Notes under the pieces: model-generated | What the model saw: the letters and a program-made list of their open reading frames with translations, nothing else | What the model was told of the DNA's origin: nothing | The model's database searches: none | Made by a program: the position numbers and the translations under genes | Part shown: in pieces, positions 1 to 8,257 of the stretch | Numbering within the stretch: position 1 is the stretch's first letter | Layout of the letters: each line of letters starts with the position of its first letter | Assembly: GCA_937974465.1 (NCBI GenBank) | Contig: CALJWY010000328.1 | Location: 1 to 15,185 of the forward strand | Reading direction: 5' to 3' | DNA length: 15,185 nucleotides | From: an uncultured Lysobacterales bacterium | Lineage (GTDB): Bacteria; Pseudomonadota; Gammaproteobacteria; Xanthomonadales; SZUA-36

Positions 1-1591
1 GGAAATGGGTGCCCAACTCGGCCAGAACATCATTCTTTTCAAGCACGAAGATAGAGTCGTCAAGCCAACCGCCAAACAGCACGGGTTCTATGGTCATCCA
101 ACCAATGAAAATGGAAGGTATGGCCAGCAGGATCAACGGAATGGTAACCACCAGTGGTGATTCCTTCGGCTTGTGCGCCTGTTGTCCCTGTGGCGGATGA
201 TCACCGGCATCGTGAACAACTTCAAAACGCTCCTTGCCGTGGAAGGTAAGGTACAGCAGCCTGAAGCTGTAAATTGATGTAATCAGTACACCCGCTACGA
301 CGGCAAAATAGGCCACCTCACTACCAAAGCGATGGGAATCAGCTACCGCTTCGATAATGGCATCCTTGGAATAGAAGCCGGCAAAGAACGGGAAGCCAAC
401 CAGGGCGAGGGTGCCAACCCATGCGGTAATCCAGGTGATAGGCATATACTTTCTAAGGCCACCCATGAAGCGCATATCCTGCTCATGGTGCATGGCGATA
501 ATCACTGAACCGGCGCCAAGGAATAACAGGGCTTTGAAAAACGCATGGGTCATGAGGTGGAAAATGGCTGCTGAGTAAGCAGAAACACCCAGGGCAACCG
601 TCATATAGCCCAGTTGCGACAGGGTTGAATACGCGATTACGCGTTTTACATCGTTCTGGACAATACCAATCAGGCCCATGGACAGCGCGGTAAACGCACC
701 GATCAACAGCACGAAGCTCAATGCCGCGTCACTCAATTCAAACAGGGGTGACATCCTGGCAACCATGAATATACCCGCTGTCACCATGGTGGCAGCATGG
801 ATCAGGGCCGAGATGGGTGTCGGGCCTTCCATCGAATCCGGCAGCCATACGTGCAATGGCGCCTGTGCCGATTTGCCCATGGCGCCAATAAACAGGCATA
901 CACAGATAAAGGTCAGCATATTCCATTCCATGCCACCGGGGATGGAAATTGTCTGGTCCACCGCGCTGTTTGCCGCACCGAATACTTCCGCGTAATCAAG
1001 GGTGCCAAAGGTCAGCAGTACCGCAGCGATACCGAGCAGGAATCCAAAGTCGCCGACACGGTTGACCAGGAATGCTTTCAGGTTGGCGCGAATTGCAGAC
1101 TCCCGGTTAAACCAGAAGCCAATCAGCAGGTAGGACACCAGTCCCACCGCTTCCCAGCCAAAGAACAGCTGCAGGAAGTTGTTGGACATAACCAGCATCA
1201 ACATGGAAAAAGTAAACAGCGCTATATAACTGAAGAAACGTTGATAGCCCGGATCTTCCCGCATGTAACCGATTGTGTAGATATGCACCATCAGTGATAC
1301 AAACGATACGACGCACATCATCAATGTGGTCAGGTGATCGATCAGGAATCCAACCTCGAAGCGAATACCATCCGCAATCATCCAGGTGTAAACACTGATA
1401 TTAACGGTTTCCAGGGTCCCGTTGATCTGCTGCATGAGTAACCATGCCGACAGGGCGAATGATGCTGCGACACCGAGAATCGTAACAGTGTGTGATCCTA
1501 CGCGACCTATCTGGTTACGAAAAAATCCCGCCAGGATCGCGCCGCCCAAAGGCAGCAACGGTATCAGCAACAGGGTGGTTTGCAACGACAT
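1..1591 (-). CDS. nuoL: NADH-quinone oxidoreductase subunit L (NuoL), 3' end missing at window edge
   Basis: Antiporter-like membrane subunit of complex I, thought to form a proton channel at the distal end of the membrane arm. The reading frame is open from ATG at 1591 to the left edge, giving 530 residues of a family usually a little over 600; the C-terminal lateral helix and last membrane helix lie outside. Seen: repeated hydrophobic helices, FFGWEAVGLVSYLLIGFW with channel Glu147, VNRVGDFGF with Asp181, IGAMGKSAQAPLHVWLPD with pumping Lys240, His265 in ALIHAATMV, then MTHAFFKALLFLG and FAGFYSKDAIIE. These match the conserved charged residues of NuoL/ND5. The start lies 2 nt after the nuoK stop and is preceded by AAAGGATGAAC, a good ribosome binding site. 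It is the last visible gene of the operon; nuoM and nuoN are expected next. Assignment is secure; subunit L is chosen over the related M and N by its position after nuoK and by the ND5-type motifs. Confidence 0.97.
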   Translation of the reverse strand, partial: MSLQTTLLLIPLLPLGGAILAGFFRNQIGRVGSHTVTILGVAASFALSAWLLMQQINGTLETVNISVYTWMIADGIRFEVGFLIDHLTTLMMCVVSFVSLMVHIYTIGYMREDPGYQRFFSYIALFTFSMLMLVMSNNFLQLFFGWEAVGLVSYLLIGFWFNRESAIRANLKAFLVNRVGDFGFLLGIAAVLLTFGTLDYAEVFGAANSAVDQTISIPGGMEWNMLTFICVCLFIGAMGKSAQAPLHVWLPDSMEGPTPISALIHAATMVTAGIFMVARMSPLFELSDAALSFVLLIGAFTALSMGLIGIVQNDVKRVIAYSTLSQLGYMTVALGVSAYSAAIFHLMTHAFFKALLFLGAGSVIIAMHHEQDMRFMGGLRKYMPITWITAWVGTLALVGFPFFAGFYSKDAIIEAVADSHRFGSEVAYFAVVAGVLITSIYSFRLLYLTFHGKERFEVVHDAGDHPPQGQQAHKPKESPLVVTIPLILLAIPSIFIGWMTIEPVLFGGWLDDSIFVLEKNDVLAELGTHF

Positions 1592-1593
1592 GT

Positions 1594-1899
1594 TCATCCT
1601 TTCAGATCATCCAGTTCGGCGACATTGATGGTCTGCCGGTTACGGAAAAGTACGACTAGAATCGCGAGTCCAATACCCGCTTCAGCTGCCGCTACCGTCA
1701 GTATGAAAAATACAAATATTTGTCCATCGAGATTGCCCAGGAAACGCGAGAACGCGACAAAATTCATATTCACCGCCAGTAGCATTAATTCAATGCACAT
1801 CAACAGGATGATGATGTTCTTACGGTTTATGAATATTCCGGCAATACTGAGACTAAACAAAATTGCACCCAGGGTCAGAAAATGCGCTAGTGTCAACAT
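1594..1899 (-). CDS. nuoK: NADH-quinone oxidoreductase subunit K (NuoK)
   Basis: Small membrane subunit of complex I, homologue of mitochondrial ND4L, lying between the quinone-side membrane subunits and the antiporter-like subunits. It has 101 residues, the normal family length, with three membrane helices at roughly 4-24, 29-50 and 61-85. The two intramembrane glutamates of the family are present: Glu37 in LLMCIELMLL and Glu73 in VAAAEAGIGLAI, matching Glu36 and Glu72 of E. coli NuoK, which take part in proton translocation. The ATG at 1899 lies 9 nt after the nuoJ stop and follows a GAGGAA ribosome binding site, so this gene may be initiated more independently than its overlapping upstream neighbours. 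The TGA stop sits 2 nt before nuoL. Confidence 0.98.
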   Translation of the reverse strand: MLTLAHFLTLGAILFSLSIAGIFINRKNIIILLMCIELMLLAVNMNFVAFSRFLGNLDGQIFVFFILTVAAAEAGIGLAILVVLFRNRQTINVAELDDLKG

Positions 1900-1908
1900 G
1901 ATGATTCC

Positions 1909-2523
1909 TCAGGCTCCCCTTGGCTTCTCTGATTTCATTTTCACCAACCGGACGCTTTCATCACGGCGGGTCCTGACCTGTTCTGACGGGTTCTGAGTTT
2001 TAATACCCGGTCGCGTTCTGAGCGTCAGCGCGACAGCCGCAATAATTGCAACCAGCAGCACAACACCGGCAACCTCGAACGGCAGCAGGTAATTGGTGTA
2101 TAGCAACTCGCCCAGTTCACGGGTATTGCTGTAGTCGGCCGAGTTGGGTGCGGGCACTGGGAACATGTCCACACCAAAGCGTCCCCTGCTCCACACAACC
2201 ATGAGCATTTCGACTGCCATGGCAATTGCGACGAGAGCGGCAACGGGCAGGTAACGGATAAAACCCTCCTTTAAGGGCACCAGGTTTATATCCAGCATCA
2301 TCACCACGAACAGGAACAGCACCATCACGGCGCCGACATAAACGACCACCAGTATGATGGCGAGAAACTCCGCTTCCAGAAGCATCCAGATAGCCGCGGC
2401 GCTGAAAAATGCCAGCACCAGGTAAAGAACGGCGTAGATGGGGTTGCGTACGGTCACGACCGCGACTGCAGCCAACACCATCACCAGTGAAAAAAAGTAA
2501 AATATCAGTTCCTGGACAATCAT
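1909..2523 (-). CDS. nuoJ: NADH-quinone oxidoreductase subunit J (NuoJ)
   Basis: Membrane subunit of complex I homologous to mitochondrial ND6, linking the quinone chamber to the proton channels. The 204-residue protein has about five hydrophobic helices. The family signature YVGAVMVLFLFVVMML at residues 62-77 is the third helix, which carries the pi-bulge that changes form during turnover in structural studies of the family. A conserved NP pair follows the first helix (residues 27-28). A charged, hydrophilic tail runs from about residue 171 to 204. The ATG at 2523 overlaps the nuoI stop by 4 nt (ATGA), the classic arrangement for translational coupling. Confidence 0.97.
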   Translation of the reverse strand: MIVQELIFYFFSLVMVLAAVAVVTVRNPIYAVLYLVLAFFSAAAIWMLLEAEFLAIILVVVYVGAVMVLFLFVVMMLDINLVPLKEGFIRYLPVAALVAIAMAVEMLMVVWSRGRFGVDMFPVPAPNSADYSNTRELGELLYTNYLLPFEVAGVVLLVAIIAAVALTLRTRPGIKTQNPSEQVRTRRDESVRLVKMKSEKPRGA

Positions 2524-3011
2524 CGGTAGGCCGCATCCTTGTTACGATTTTCTGCGATTTCTGACTCGAAACGGTCACCGATCGCCAACAGTTTATCCTT
2601 GTCAAGGATGCCCTCTTCGCGGCTTTCCATGTGATATTCGAGAACGCCGGTCAGGACAATCGAATCAACCGGACAGGATTCTTCGCAGAGCCCGCAGTAA
2701 ATACATTTAAACAAATCGATTTCATAAGCTGTTGTGCGTCTTGAGCCATCCTCCCGTTCCTCGGAATCAATGGTGATCGCCAACGCAGGACAGACCGCCT
2801 CACACAGTTTGCAGGCGATACAACGCTCTTCACCATTCGGGTAGCGCCGCAAAGCATGCAGACCACGGAAACGGGGAGATTTCGGTGTTTTTTCTTCCGG
2901 GTAATTAATGGTAATGCGCGGACGGAAAAAATGACGCATTGTGAGGCCCATGCCCGCCAACAACTCAAGCAACATCAGGCTACGAAAATATTCGATGACT
3001 CGTTTCATCAT
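2520..3011 (-). CDS. nuoI: NADH-quinone oxidoreductase subunit I (NuoI), two [4Fe-4S] clusters
   Basis: Ferredoxin-like subunit of the connecting module of complex I; it carries clusters N6a and N6b, which pass electrons from NuoG to NuoB. The 163-residue protein shows two full CxxCxxCxxxCP motifs: Cys64, 67, 70, 74 (CIACKLCEAVCP) and Cys103, 106, 109, 113 (CIYCGLCEESCP). The N-terminal stretch to about residue 30 is amphipathic, as in the family, and anchors the protein at the membrane surface. The ATG at 3011 overlaps the nuoH stop by one nucleotide (TGATG). A second ATG follows directly, so the true N-terminus could be one codon shorter. No ligand is missing. Confidence 0.98.
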   Translation of the reverse strand: MMKRVIEYFRSLMLLELLAGMGLTMRHFFRPRITINYPEEKTPKSPRFRGLHALRRYPNGEERCIACKLCEAVCPALAITIDSEEREDGSRRTTAYEIDLFKCIYCGLCEESCPVDSIVLTGVLEYHMESREEGILDKDKLLAIGDRFESEIAENRNKDAAYR

Positions 3012-4063
3012 CAGCTACCCTTTACCACGATTCCAAGCACTGTCATCAGGGCGGCTAACATCGTCCAGACCAGTGTAATGGGAATAAGTACTGTCCAACC
3101 CAGACGCATGATCTGGTCGTATCGGTAACGCGGGAATGTCGCCCGGTACCATAAAAACATAAACATGAAGACCACCGTCTTGGCCAGGAACCAGATGATG
3201 CTGCCTTCACCCAGGAAGGTGTCACCCAGAACCGGCATGCCCTCGAAAGGAGACAGCCAGCCACCGGCGAACATGATTGCAGTTAAACCGGAGATCAGGA
3301 TCATATTGGCGTATTCCGCCAGGAAGAACACCGCAAATGCCGCACCCGAGTATTCAACGTGGAACCCGGCAACAATTTCCGACTCGCCTTCCGCCATATC
3401 AAATGGCGCACGGTTGGTTTCCGCCAGGCCTGAAATCATGTAGATCACGAACATGGGGAAAAGTGGCAACCAGTACCAGTCGAGGATGCCGCCCTGCTGT
3501 GCCAGAACGATCTCACGGAGATTCATCGTCCCCGCCAGTATCAGAACACCAACCAGCGCAAAGCCCATCGCAATTTCATAGGACACCGCCTGTGCTGCTG
3601 CCCTCATGGCACCGAGAAATGCATACTTGGAGTTGGATGCCCAGCCGGCAATGATGATGCCGTATACACCCAGAGATGTCAGTGCCAGCACATACAGCAG
3701 GCCTGCATCTACATCCGCCAGCACCAGGAAATCATTGAAAGGTACGACAGCCCAGGCCGCGAACGCCGGCGCCAATGCAATCACCGGTGCTATCACAAAC
3801 AGGAAGCGGTTGGCATTGGTTGGCAGAATGATCTCTTTAAGCAACAGCTTGAAGACATCGGCAAACGGCTGAATCAGGCCCAGCGGACCGACCCGGTTCG
3901 GTCCAACGCGTATCTGCATTGAACCGATGACCTTACGCTCAAAAAATGTGTAGAAAGCGACTACCGTAATCAACGGCAGCACGATCAAGACAATCTTGAG
4001 CAGCGTCCAGATCAGATACTGTGATTGTATCCAGGTGAATACTGCTTCGATCATTTCAAACAT
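3011..4063 (-). CDS. nuoH: NADH-quinone oxidoreductase subunit H (NuoH)
   Basis: Membrane subunit homologous to mitochondrial ND1. Together with NuoB and NuoD it forms the quinone-binding chamber. It has 350 residues and about eight membrane helices. The family signatures are intact: ERKVIGSMQIRVGPNRVGP at residues 42-60, and the acidic loop FDMAEGESE at 221-229 followed by VAGFHVEYSG, which lines the route linking quinone to the proton channels. The ATG at 4063 shares its A with the nuoG stop (TGATG), and the stop overlaps nuoI in the same way, so translation is probably coupled on both sides. Confidence 0.98.
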   Translation of the reverse strand: MFEMIEAVFTWIQSQYLIWTLLKIVLIVLPLITVVAFYTFFERKVIGSMQIRVGPNRVGPLGLIQPFADVFKLLLKEIILPTNANRFLFVIAPVIALAPAFAAWAVVPFNDFLVLADVDAGLLYVLALTSLGVYGIIIAGWASNSKYAFLGAMRAAAQAVSYEIAMGFALVGVLILAGTMNLREIVLAQQGGILDWYWLPLFPMFVIYMISGLAETNRAPFDMAEGESEIVAGFHVEYSGAAFAVFFLAEYANMILISGLTAIMFAGGWLSPFEGMPVLGDTFLGEGSIIWFLAKTVVFMFMFLWYRATFPRYRYDQIMRLGWTVLIPITLVWTMLAALMTVLGIVVKGS

Positions 4064-6450
4064 CAGGCTGCCTCCACGCTAATGGGGCCGAAACTGTCAC
4101 CCAGTGTCATCGCGACACCGATTGCGCTTTTCACCCACACAGCCCCTTTGGGCAATTCATTGAAAATGCGGACAGGAAGCATGGCGTGACCATCACCCTG
4201 GCTAACCTTGACCTCACTGCCATCGACCAGGCCCCTTGGCCCTGCATCCAGCGGATTCAGTCCCACAAATGCGACATCAGCGAGCACCGTCTGCTGGAGA
4301 TATTCAGACCGCCGGCACAAGGCATCCACAGAATAAATTGCAACCTCACCAACACGGTATAGATCGCCGTCCGAGGTGGGTGCTGTCAATTCAATGTCTG
4401 CCTTCGTGTAATTTGCAGTACCCAGTTCGGCCAGCATTTCTTCCCGCAGGGATGCCAGATCTACCTGAGAAAAACCATCCAATTCGAGTTGTGATCCAAG
4501 TCTGCGCAGGATTTTCCATCCTTGCTTTGATTGACCCGAAGCACGAACTGCCTGCTCCACCGCGAAGGACTGGCCATCCATCGTATAAAACAGACCCTCG
4601 GATTCCGCCAATGGAGCCAGCGGCAGGATCACGTCTGCAATCTCTTTCAGTGCTTCGCTAGCAAAGGCAGATACTGCAACCACTGTTTCCGCAGAGGCCA
4701 ATGCAGCAGTTGAAACACCGGGGTTGGCCAGGTCAGCGCCAGGCTCGACGTCCCACAGCAGGTAGGTTTTCGCGGCGCTGGTCAGCATGTCACGGGCATT
4801 TAAACCCTGGTCCACGTCTTTGCCAGCCACGCCCTGTCCCGGTAACGCGCCAGCCATGGCTGCACCCGTCGTATTGGCGCCAAAAGGCACCATATTCAGA
4901 TTTGCACCGGTCGCTGTTGCGATCCACTCAGCGATTTGTCTTAACCACGCGGCCTGGCCATGAGCCATCGCAGCCTGGCCGAGGATCAGCATTTTATTGC
5001 CGCCGTTGTTCAACATATCAGCCATTGCTGTATGGGTGTTGCCCACTTTTGCATCGCTGACAGCAGCCGCAAGTGCCGCTGGAATGTCTTTTGCCGTGGC
5101 TGCGGATACCGCCACTGCCAGCGCTGCCAGTTCTTTCAGCAGGTACTGCGGTGCGGCGATCAGCCGGTTGGCCAGGGAGAAGTGGAAGTTCCAGTCCACC
5201 GGGTTCAGTGCCGCAACCTGGGCGCCATTGCGCCAGGCCTTGCGTACACGCTGGCCAAGTATCGGGGCTTCATGGCGAATATTGCTGCCAATCAGCAAAA
5301 TGGTGTTTGCCTCATCAATGGCAGCCATCGGTGACTGGAAAGCAGCAGGCTGTGTGCGTGCTGCATCATCACTGAAATCCTGCTCTCTCAAGCGGTGATC
5401 GATATTTGGACTATCCAGGCCTCGTGCCAGGCGCTGTGCCAGGTAATACTCTTCGGTCGAGACACTGGGCGACATCAATACACCCAGGCTGGCGCCGCCA
5501 TGTTCGGTTACGCCGTCTCGCAGGGCCCTTGACGCTACCCGGATACCCTCATCCCAGGTGACCTTGGTCCAGCGACCGTCCACCTTGACCATGGGCTCAA
5601 GTGACCTGTCTTCTGCATTAAGGCCGAAATGGGAATAGCGATCACGATCAGACAGCCAAGTTTCATTGGCTGGTTCACAATCCCTGGGAACAGCCCGCAT
5701 TACCTGGGCGCGTCTTGTGTGGTACCAGAGGTTTGAACCGACACCATCGTGCGCAGCCATCGATGGACGCGCCATCAATTCCCAGGCACGCGCTGAATAG
5801 CGGAATGGCTTGTTGGTCAGGGCACCGACCGGGCAAAGATCAATGACGTTACCGGACAATTCAGAGTTCACACCCTGCGCCAGGCAGGTGCCGATCTCGG
5901 AACGGTCACCACGTCCCAGCATACCCAGTTCCTGGGTGCCGGCGATTTCATCCAGGAAGCGCACACAGCGTGTGCACTGGATGCAACGGGTCAGATCGGT
6001 CTGCACCAACGACCCGATGTCATGGTCCTGAACCACGCGTTTGCGTTCGCTAAAGCGCGAAACGGAACGGCCATAGCCCATCGCCAGGTCCTGTAACTCA
6101 CATTCACCACCCTGATCGCAAATAGGGCAATCCAGCGGATGATTGATGAGCAGAAACTCCATCACACCATGCTGGGCATCAATGGCCCGGCGTGACTGGG
6201 TATATACCTTCATACCTTCCATCACCGGTGTCGCACAGGCCGGCATTGGCTTGGGTGATTTTTCTATATCCACCAGGCACATACGACAGTTCGCCGCAAT
6301 GCTCAACTTGCTGTGATAACAGAATCTCGGGATACTGATCCCGGCTTTATCCGTGGCCTCGATGATCATCGAGTTTTTAGGTACTTGCAGGGCCTGACCA
6401 TCGATTTCGATGCTGACCATTTCAATCACTTTTTCCGGCTGCGTGCTCAT
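4063..6450 (-). CDS. nuoG: NADH-quinone oxidoreductase subunit G (NuoG), without N7 ligands
   Basis: Largest subunit of the peripheral arm, relaying electrons from NuoF to NuoI. In the N-terminal third, cluster N1b [2Fe-2S] has Cys44, 55, 58 and 72; cluster N5 has His104, Cys108, 111 and 117 (HPLDCPICDQGGEC); cluster N4 has Cys156, 159, 162 and 206. The rest is a molybdopterin-oxidoreductase-like fold that in this family holds no cofactor. At 795 residues it is shorter than E. coli NuoG (about 908). In the segment after Cys206, where E. coli has CxxCxxxC for the extra N7 cluster, residues 228-239 read RPSMAAHDGVGS with no cysteine, so N7 is absent, as in mitochondrial complex I. The ATG at 6450 overlaps the nuoF stop by 4 nt. 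An in-frame Met at residue 11 is an alternative start just before the ferredoxin domain, but the overlap favours 6450. Confidence 0.97.
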   Translation of the reverse strand: MSTQPEKVIEMVSIEIDGQALQVPKNSMIIEATDKAGISIPRFCYHSKLSIAANCRMCLVDIEKSPKPMPACATPVMEGMKVYTQSRRAIDAQHGVMEFLLINHPLDCPICDQGGECELQDLAMGYGRSVSRFSERKRVVQDHDIGSLVQTDLTRCIQCTRCVRFLDEIAGTQELGMLGRGDRSEIGTCLAQGVNSELSGNVIDLCPVGALTNKPFRYSARAWELMARPSMAAHDGVGSNLWYHTRRAQVMRAVPRDCEPANETWLSDRDRYSHFGLNAEDRSLEPMVKVDGRWTKVTWDEGIRVASRALRDGVTEHGGASLGVLMSPSVSTEEYYLAQRLARGLDSPNIDHRLREQDFSDDAARTQPAAFQSPMAAIDEANTILLIGSNIRHEAPILGQRVRKAWRNGAQVAALNPVDWNFHFSLANRLIAAPQYLLKELAALAVAVSAATAKDIPAALAAAVSDAKVGNTHTAMADMLNNGGNKMLILGQAAMAHGQAAWLRQIAEWIATATGANLNMVPFGANTTGAAMAGALPGQGVAGKDVDQGLNARDMLTSAAKTYLLWDVEPGADLANPGVSTAALASAETVVAVSAFASEALKEIADVILPLAPLAESEGLFYTMDGQSFAVEQAVRASGQSKQGWKILRRLGSQLELDGFSQVDLASLREEMLAELGTANYTKADIELTAPTSDGDLYRVGEVAIYSVDALCRRSEYLQQTVLADVAFVGLNPLDAGPRGLVDGSEVKVSQGDGHAMLPVRIFNELPKGAVWVKSAIGVAMTLGDSFGPISVEAA

Positions 6451-7742
6451 GCAGCTTTCCCCTCTTGAGCATCGACCATGGAACGGCCGTGTTCAACGTA
6501 GTATTCAAATTCATGCCAGTAGTGACGCAGGAAACCCTGTACCGGCCAGGCGGCTGCTTCACCAAAAGCGCAAATGGTATGGCCTTCAATTTGGCCGGCG
6601 GCTGATTTCAACAATTCCAGGTCTTCCTGTTTGCCTTTACCGTCAACGATTCTCTGCAACACCCGGTGCATCCAGCCAGTGCCTTCCCTACAGGGTGTGC
6701 ATTGGCCACATGATTCCATGTGATAGAAACGGGAAATGCGGGTGCAGGCTTTGACCATACAGGTGGTTTCGTCCATTACGATAACCGCACCTGAACCAAG
6801 GCCCGAACCGGCTTTGGCGAGCGAGTCGAAATCCATCGTTGCTTCCATGATAACTTCGGCAGGCAGAACCGGCATGGACGAACCGCCCGGAATTACGCCT
6901 TTGAGCTTATTGCCATTGCGTACGCCACCTGCCATTTCCAGCAGATCTGCAAATGATGTACCCAACGGAACCTCGTAATTACCGGGTTTATTGACATGGC
7001 CGGAAACAGAAAACACCTTGGGCCCGCCGTTGTTTGGCTTGCCAATATCCAGGAACCATTGACCGCCGTTGCGCATGATGTGCGGAATGGATGCCAGCGA
7101 CTCTGTATTGTTGATTGTGCTGGGTTTGCCATAGAGACCAAAGTTGGCCGGGAACGGCGGTTTGAAGCGTGGTTGGCCTTTCTTGCCTTCCAGTGATTCC
7201 ATCAATGCGGTTTCTTCACCGCAAATATAAGCACCGGCACCCAGTGCGCTGTAGATGTTCATATCCACACCGCTGTCCATCAGGTTCTCACCCAGCAGAC
7301 CTGCTTCATAGGCATCTTTCAATGCAGCTTCGAAGCGCTCATAGGGTTCGTGATGGAACTCACCGCGCATATAGTTGTAACCAACGGTAGCACCCATTGC
7401 ATAGCCTGCAATACACATGCCCTCGATCACCGCATGGGGGTTAAACCGCAGGATATCGCGATCATGGCAGGTGCCGGGCTCGGATTCATCCGAGTTACAC
7501 AGAATGTATTTCTGACCGGGCGCGGAACGTGGCATGAAACTCCACTTCAGGCCCGTCGGGAAACCTGCCCCGCCACGCCCACGCAAAGCTGAAAGCTTGA
7601 CGTTTTCGATAATTTCAGCCGGATCCGTCTTTTCTGCGAGGATCTTTTTCCAGGCCTTGTAGCCATCGATTGCAAGATAAGTTTCCAGCGACCAGGGCTG
7701 TTCGGCATCCAGAGTGGTAAAAACGACGTTATGTGTAGCCAT
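6447..7742 (-). CDS. nuoF: NADH-quinone oxidoreductase subunit F (NuoF), NADH/FMN-binding
   Basis: Site of NADH oxidation in complex I: it binds NADH and FMN and holds [4Fe-4S] cluster N3. It has 431 residues, normal for the family. The FMN/NADH-binding glycine-rich motif GRGGAGFPTG is at residues 55-64, with LCNSDESEPGT at 81-91 and the second nucleotide-binding stretch GAGAYICGEETAL at 168-180. N3 is bound by Cys345, 348 and 351 (ESCGQCTPCREG) and Cys391 (HTICAFG). All are intact. The ATG at 7742 overlaps the nuoE stop by one nucleotide, and the 3' end overlaps nuoG by 4 nt. Its electron partners are NuoE (N1a) and NuoG (N1b). Confidence 0.98.
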   Translation of the reverse strand: MATHNVVFTTLDAEQPWSLETYLAIDGYKAWKKILAEKTDPAEIIENVKLSALRGRGGAGFPTGLKWSFMPRSAPGQKYILCNSDESEPGTCHDRDILRFNPHAVIEGMCIAGYAMGATVGYNYMRGEFHHEPYERFEAALKDAYEAGLLGENLMDSGVDMNIYSALGAGAYICGEETALMESLEGKKGQPRFKPPFPANFGLYGKPSTINNTESLASIPHIMRNGGQWFLDIGKPNNGGPKVFSVSGHVNKPGNYEVPLGTSFADLLEMAGGVRNGNKLKGVIPGGSSMPVLPAEVIMEATMDFDSLAKAGSGLGSGAVIVMDETTCMVKACTRISRFYHMESCGQCTPCREGTGWMHRVLQRIVDGKGKQEDLELLKSAAGQIEGHTICAFGEAAAWPVQGFLRHYWHEFEYYVEHGRSMVDAQEGKAA

Positions 7743-8257
7743 CAGTCCAGCCCATCCAGGATTTCGTCGATTTTGTCGGTATCAAGGTTTTCGTGATAGT
7801 GACCATCAACGACCATCATCGGTGCGCCACAACATCCGGCCAGGCATTCTTCCTCAACCACCAGCGTGATGCGATCATCCGAGGTGGTCTCACCCAGCTT
7901 GATACCCAGTTTTTTTTCTACGTGTGCAAGCAGGTCTTCAGCACCATTGAGCCAGCAGGAAATATTCGTACAAATATTCACCTTGTGTTTACCGACCGGC
8001 TCCTGGTCGATCATGGAATAGAAACTGGCAACCTCGTAGGCCCAGACCGGTGGCAGTTCAAGATAGTCTGCAACCGCCTCGATCATGTCCTTGCTGACCC
8101 AACCACCGTTCTGATCCTGCGCCCCAAGCAGTGCCTGGATCAATGCAGAACGTTTTTTGTCTGGTGGGAATTTGCTTACCCAGTGATCAATCGTTGCCCG
8201 GGTGTCCTCATTGAGAAGATCTTTCTTCCCGGCAATGAAATCGGCTTTATGGCTCAT
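7742..8257 (-). CDS. nuoE: NADH-quinone oxidoreductase subunit E (NuoE), [2Fe-2S] N1a
   Basis: Thioredoxin-fold subunit of the NADH dehydrogenase module, carrying [2Fe-2S] cluster N1a beside the FMN of NuoF. It has 171 residues. The four ligands follow the family spacing: Cys96 and Cys101 (CTNISC, Cx4C) and Cys138 and Cys142 (CLAGC, Cx3C). The N-terminal half contains the helical bundle with the conserved stretch VADYLELPPVWAYEVASFYSM. The ATG at 8257 overlaps the nuoD TAA stop by one nucleotide (TAATG), and the stop overlaps nuoF. Nothing is unusual. Confidence 0.98.
   Translation of the reverse strand: MSHKADFIAGKKDLLNEDTRATIDHWVSKFPPDKKRSALIQALLGAQDQNGGWVSKDMIEAVADYLELPPVWAYEVASFYSMIDQEPVGKHKVNICTNISCWLNGAEDLLAHVEKKLGIKLGETTSDDRITLVVEEECLAGCCGAPMMVVDGHYHENLDTDKIDEILDGLD

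Noticed and set aside
797..1297. Plus-strand 166-codon open frame opposite nuoL
   Set aside because: Its complement encodes clearly conserved NuoL helices, while its own translation has no recognisable feature.
4236..5398. Several plus-strand open frames of 100-141 codons opposite nuoG
   Set aside because: They lie antisense to a well-supported gene, carry no domain or membrane pattern, and lack ribosome binding sites.
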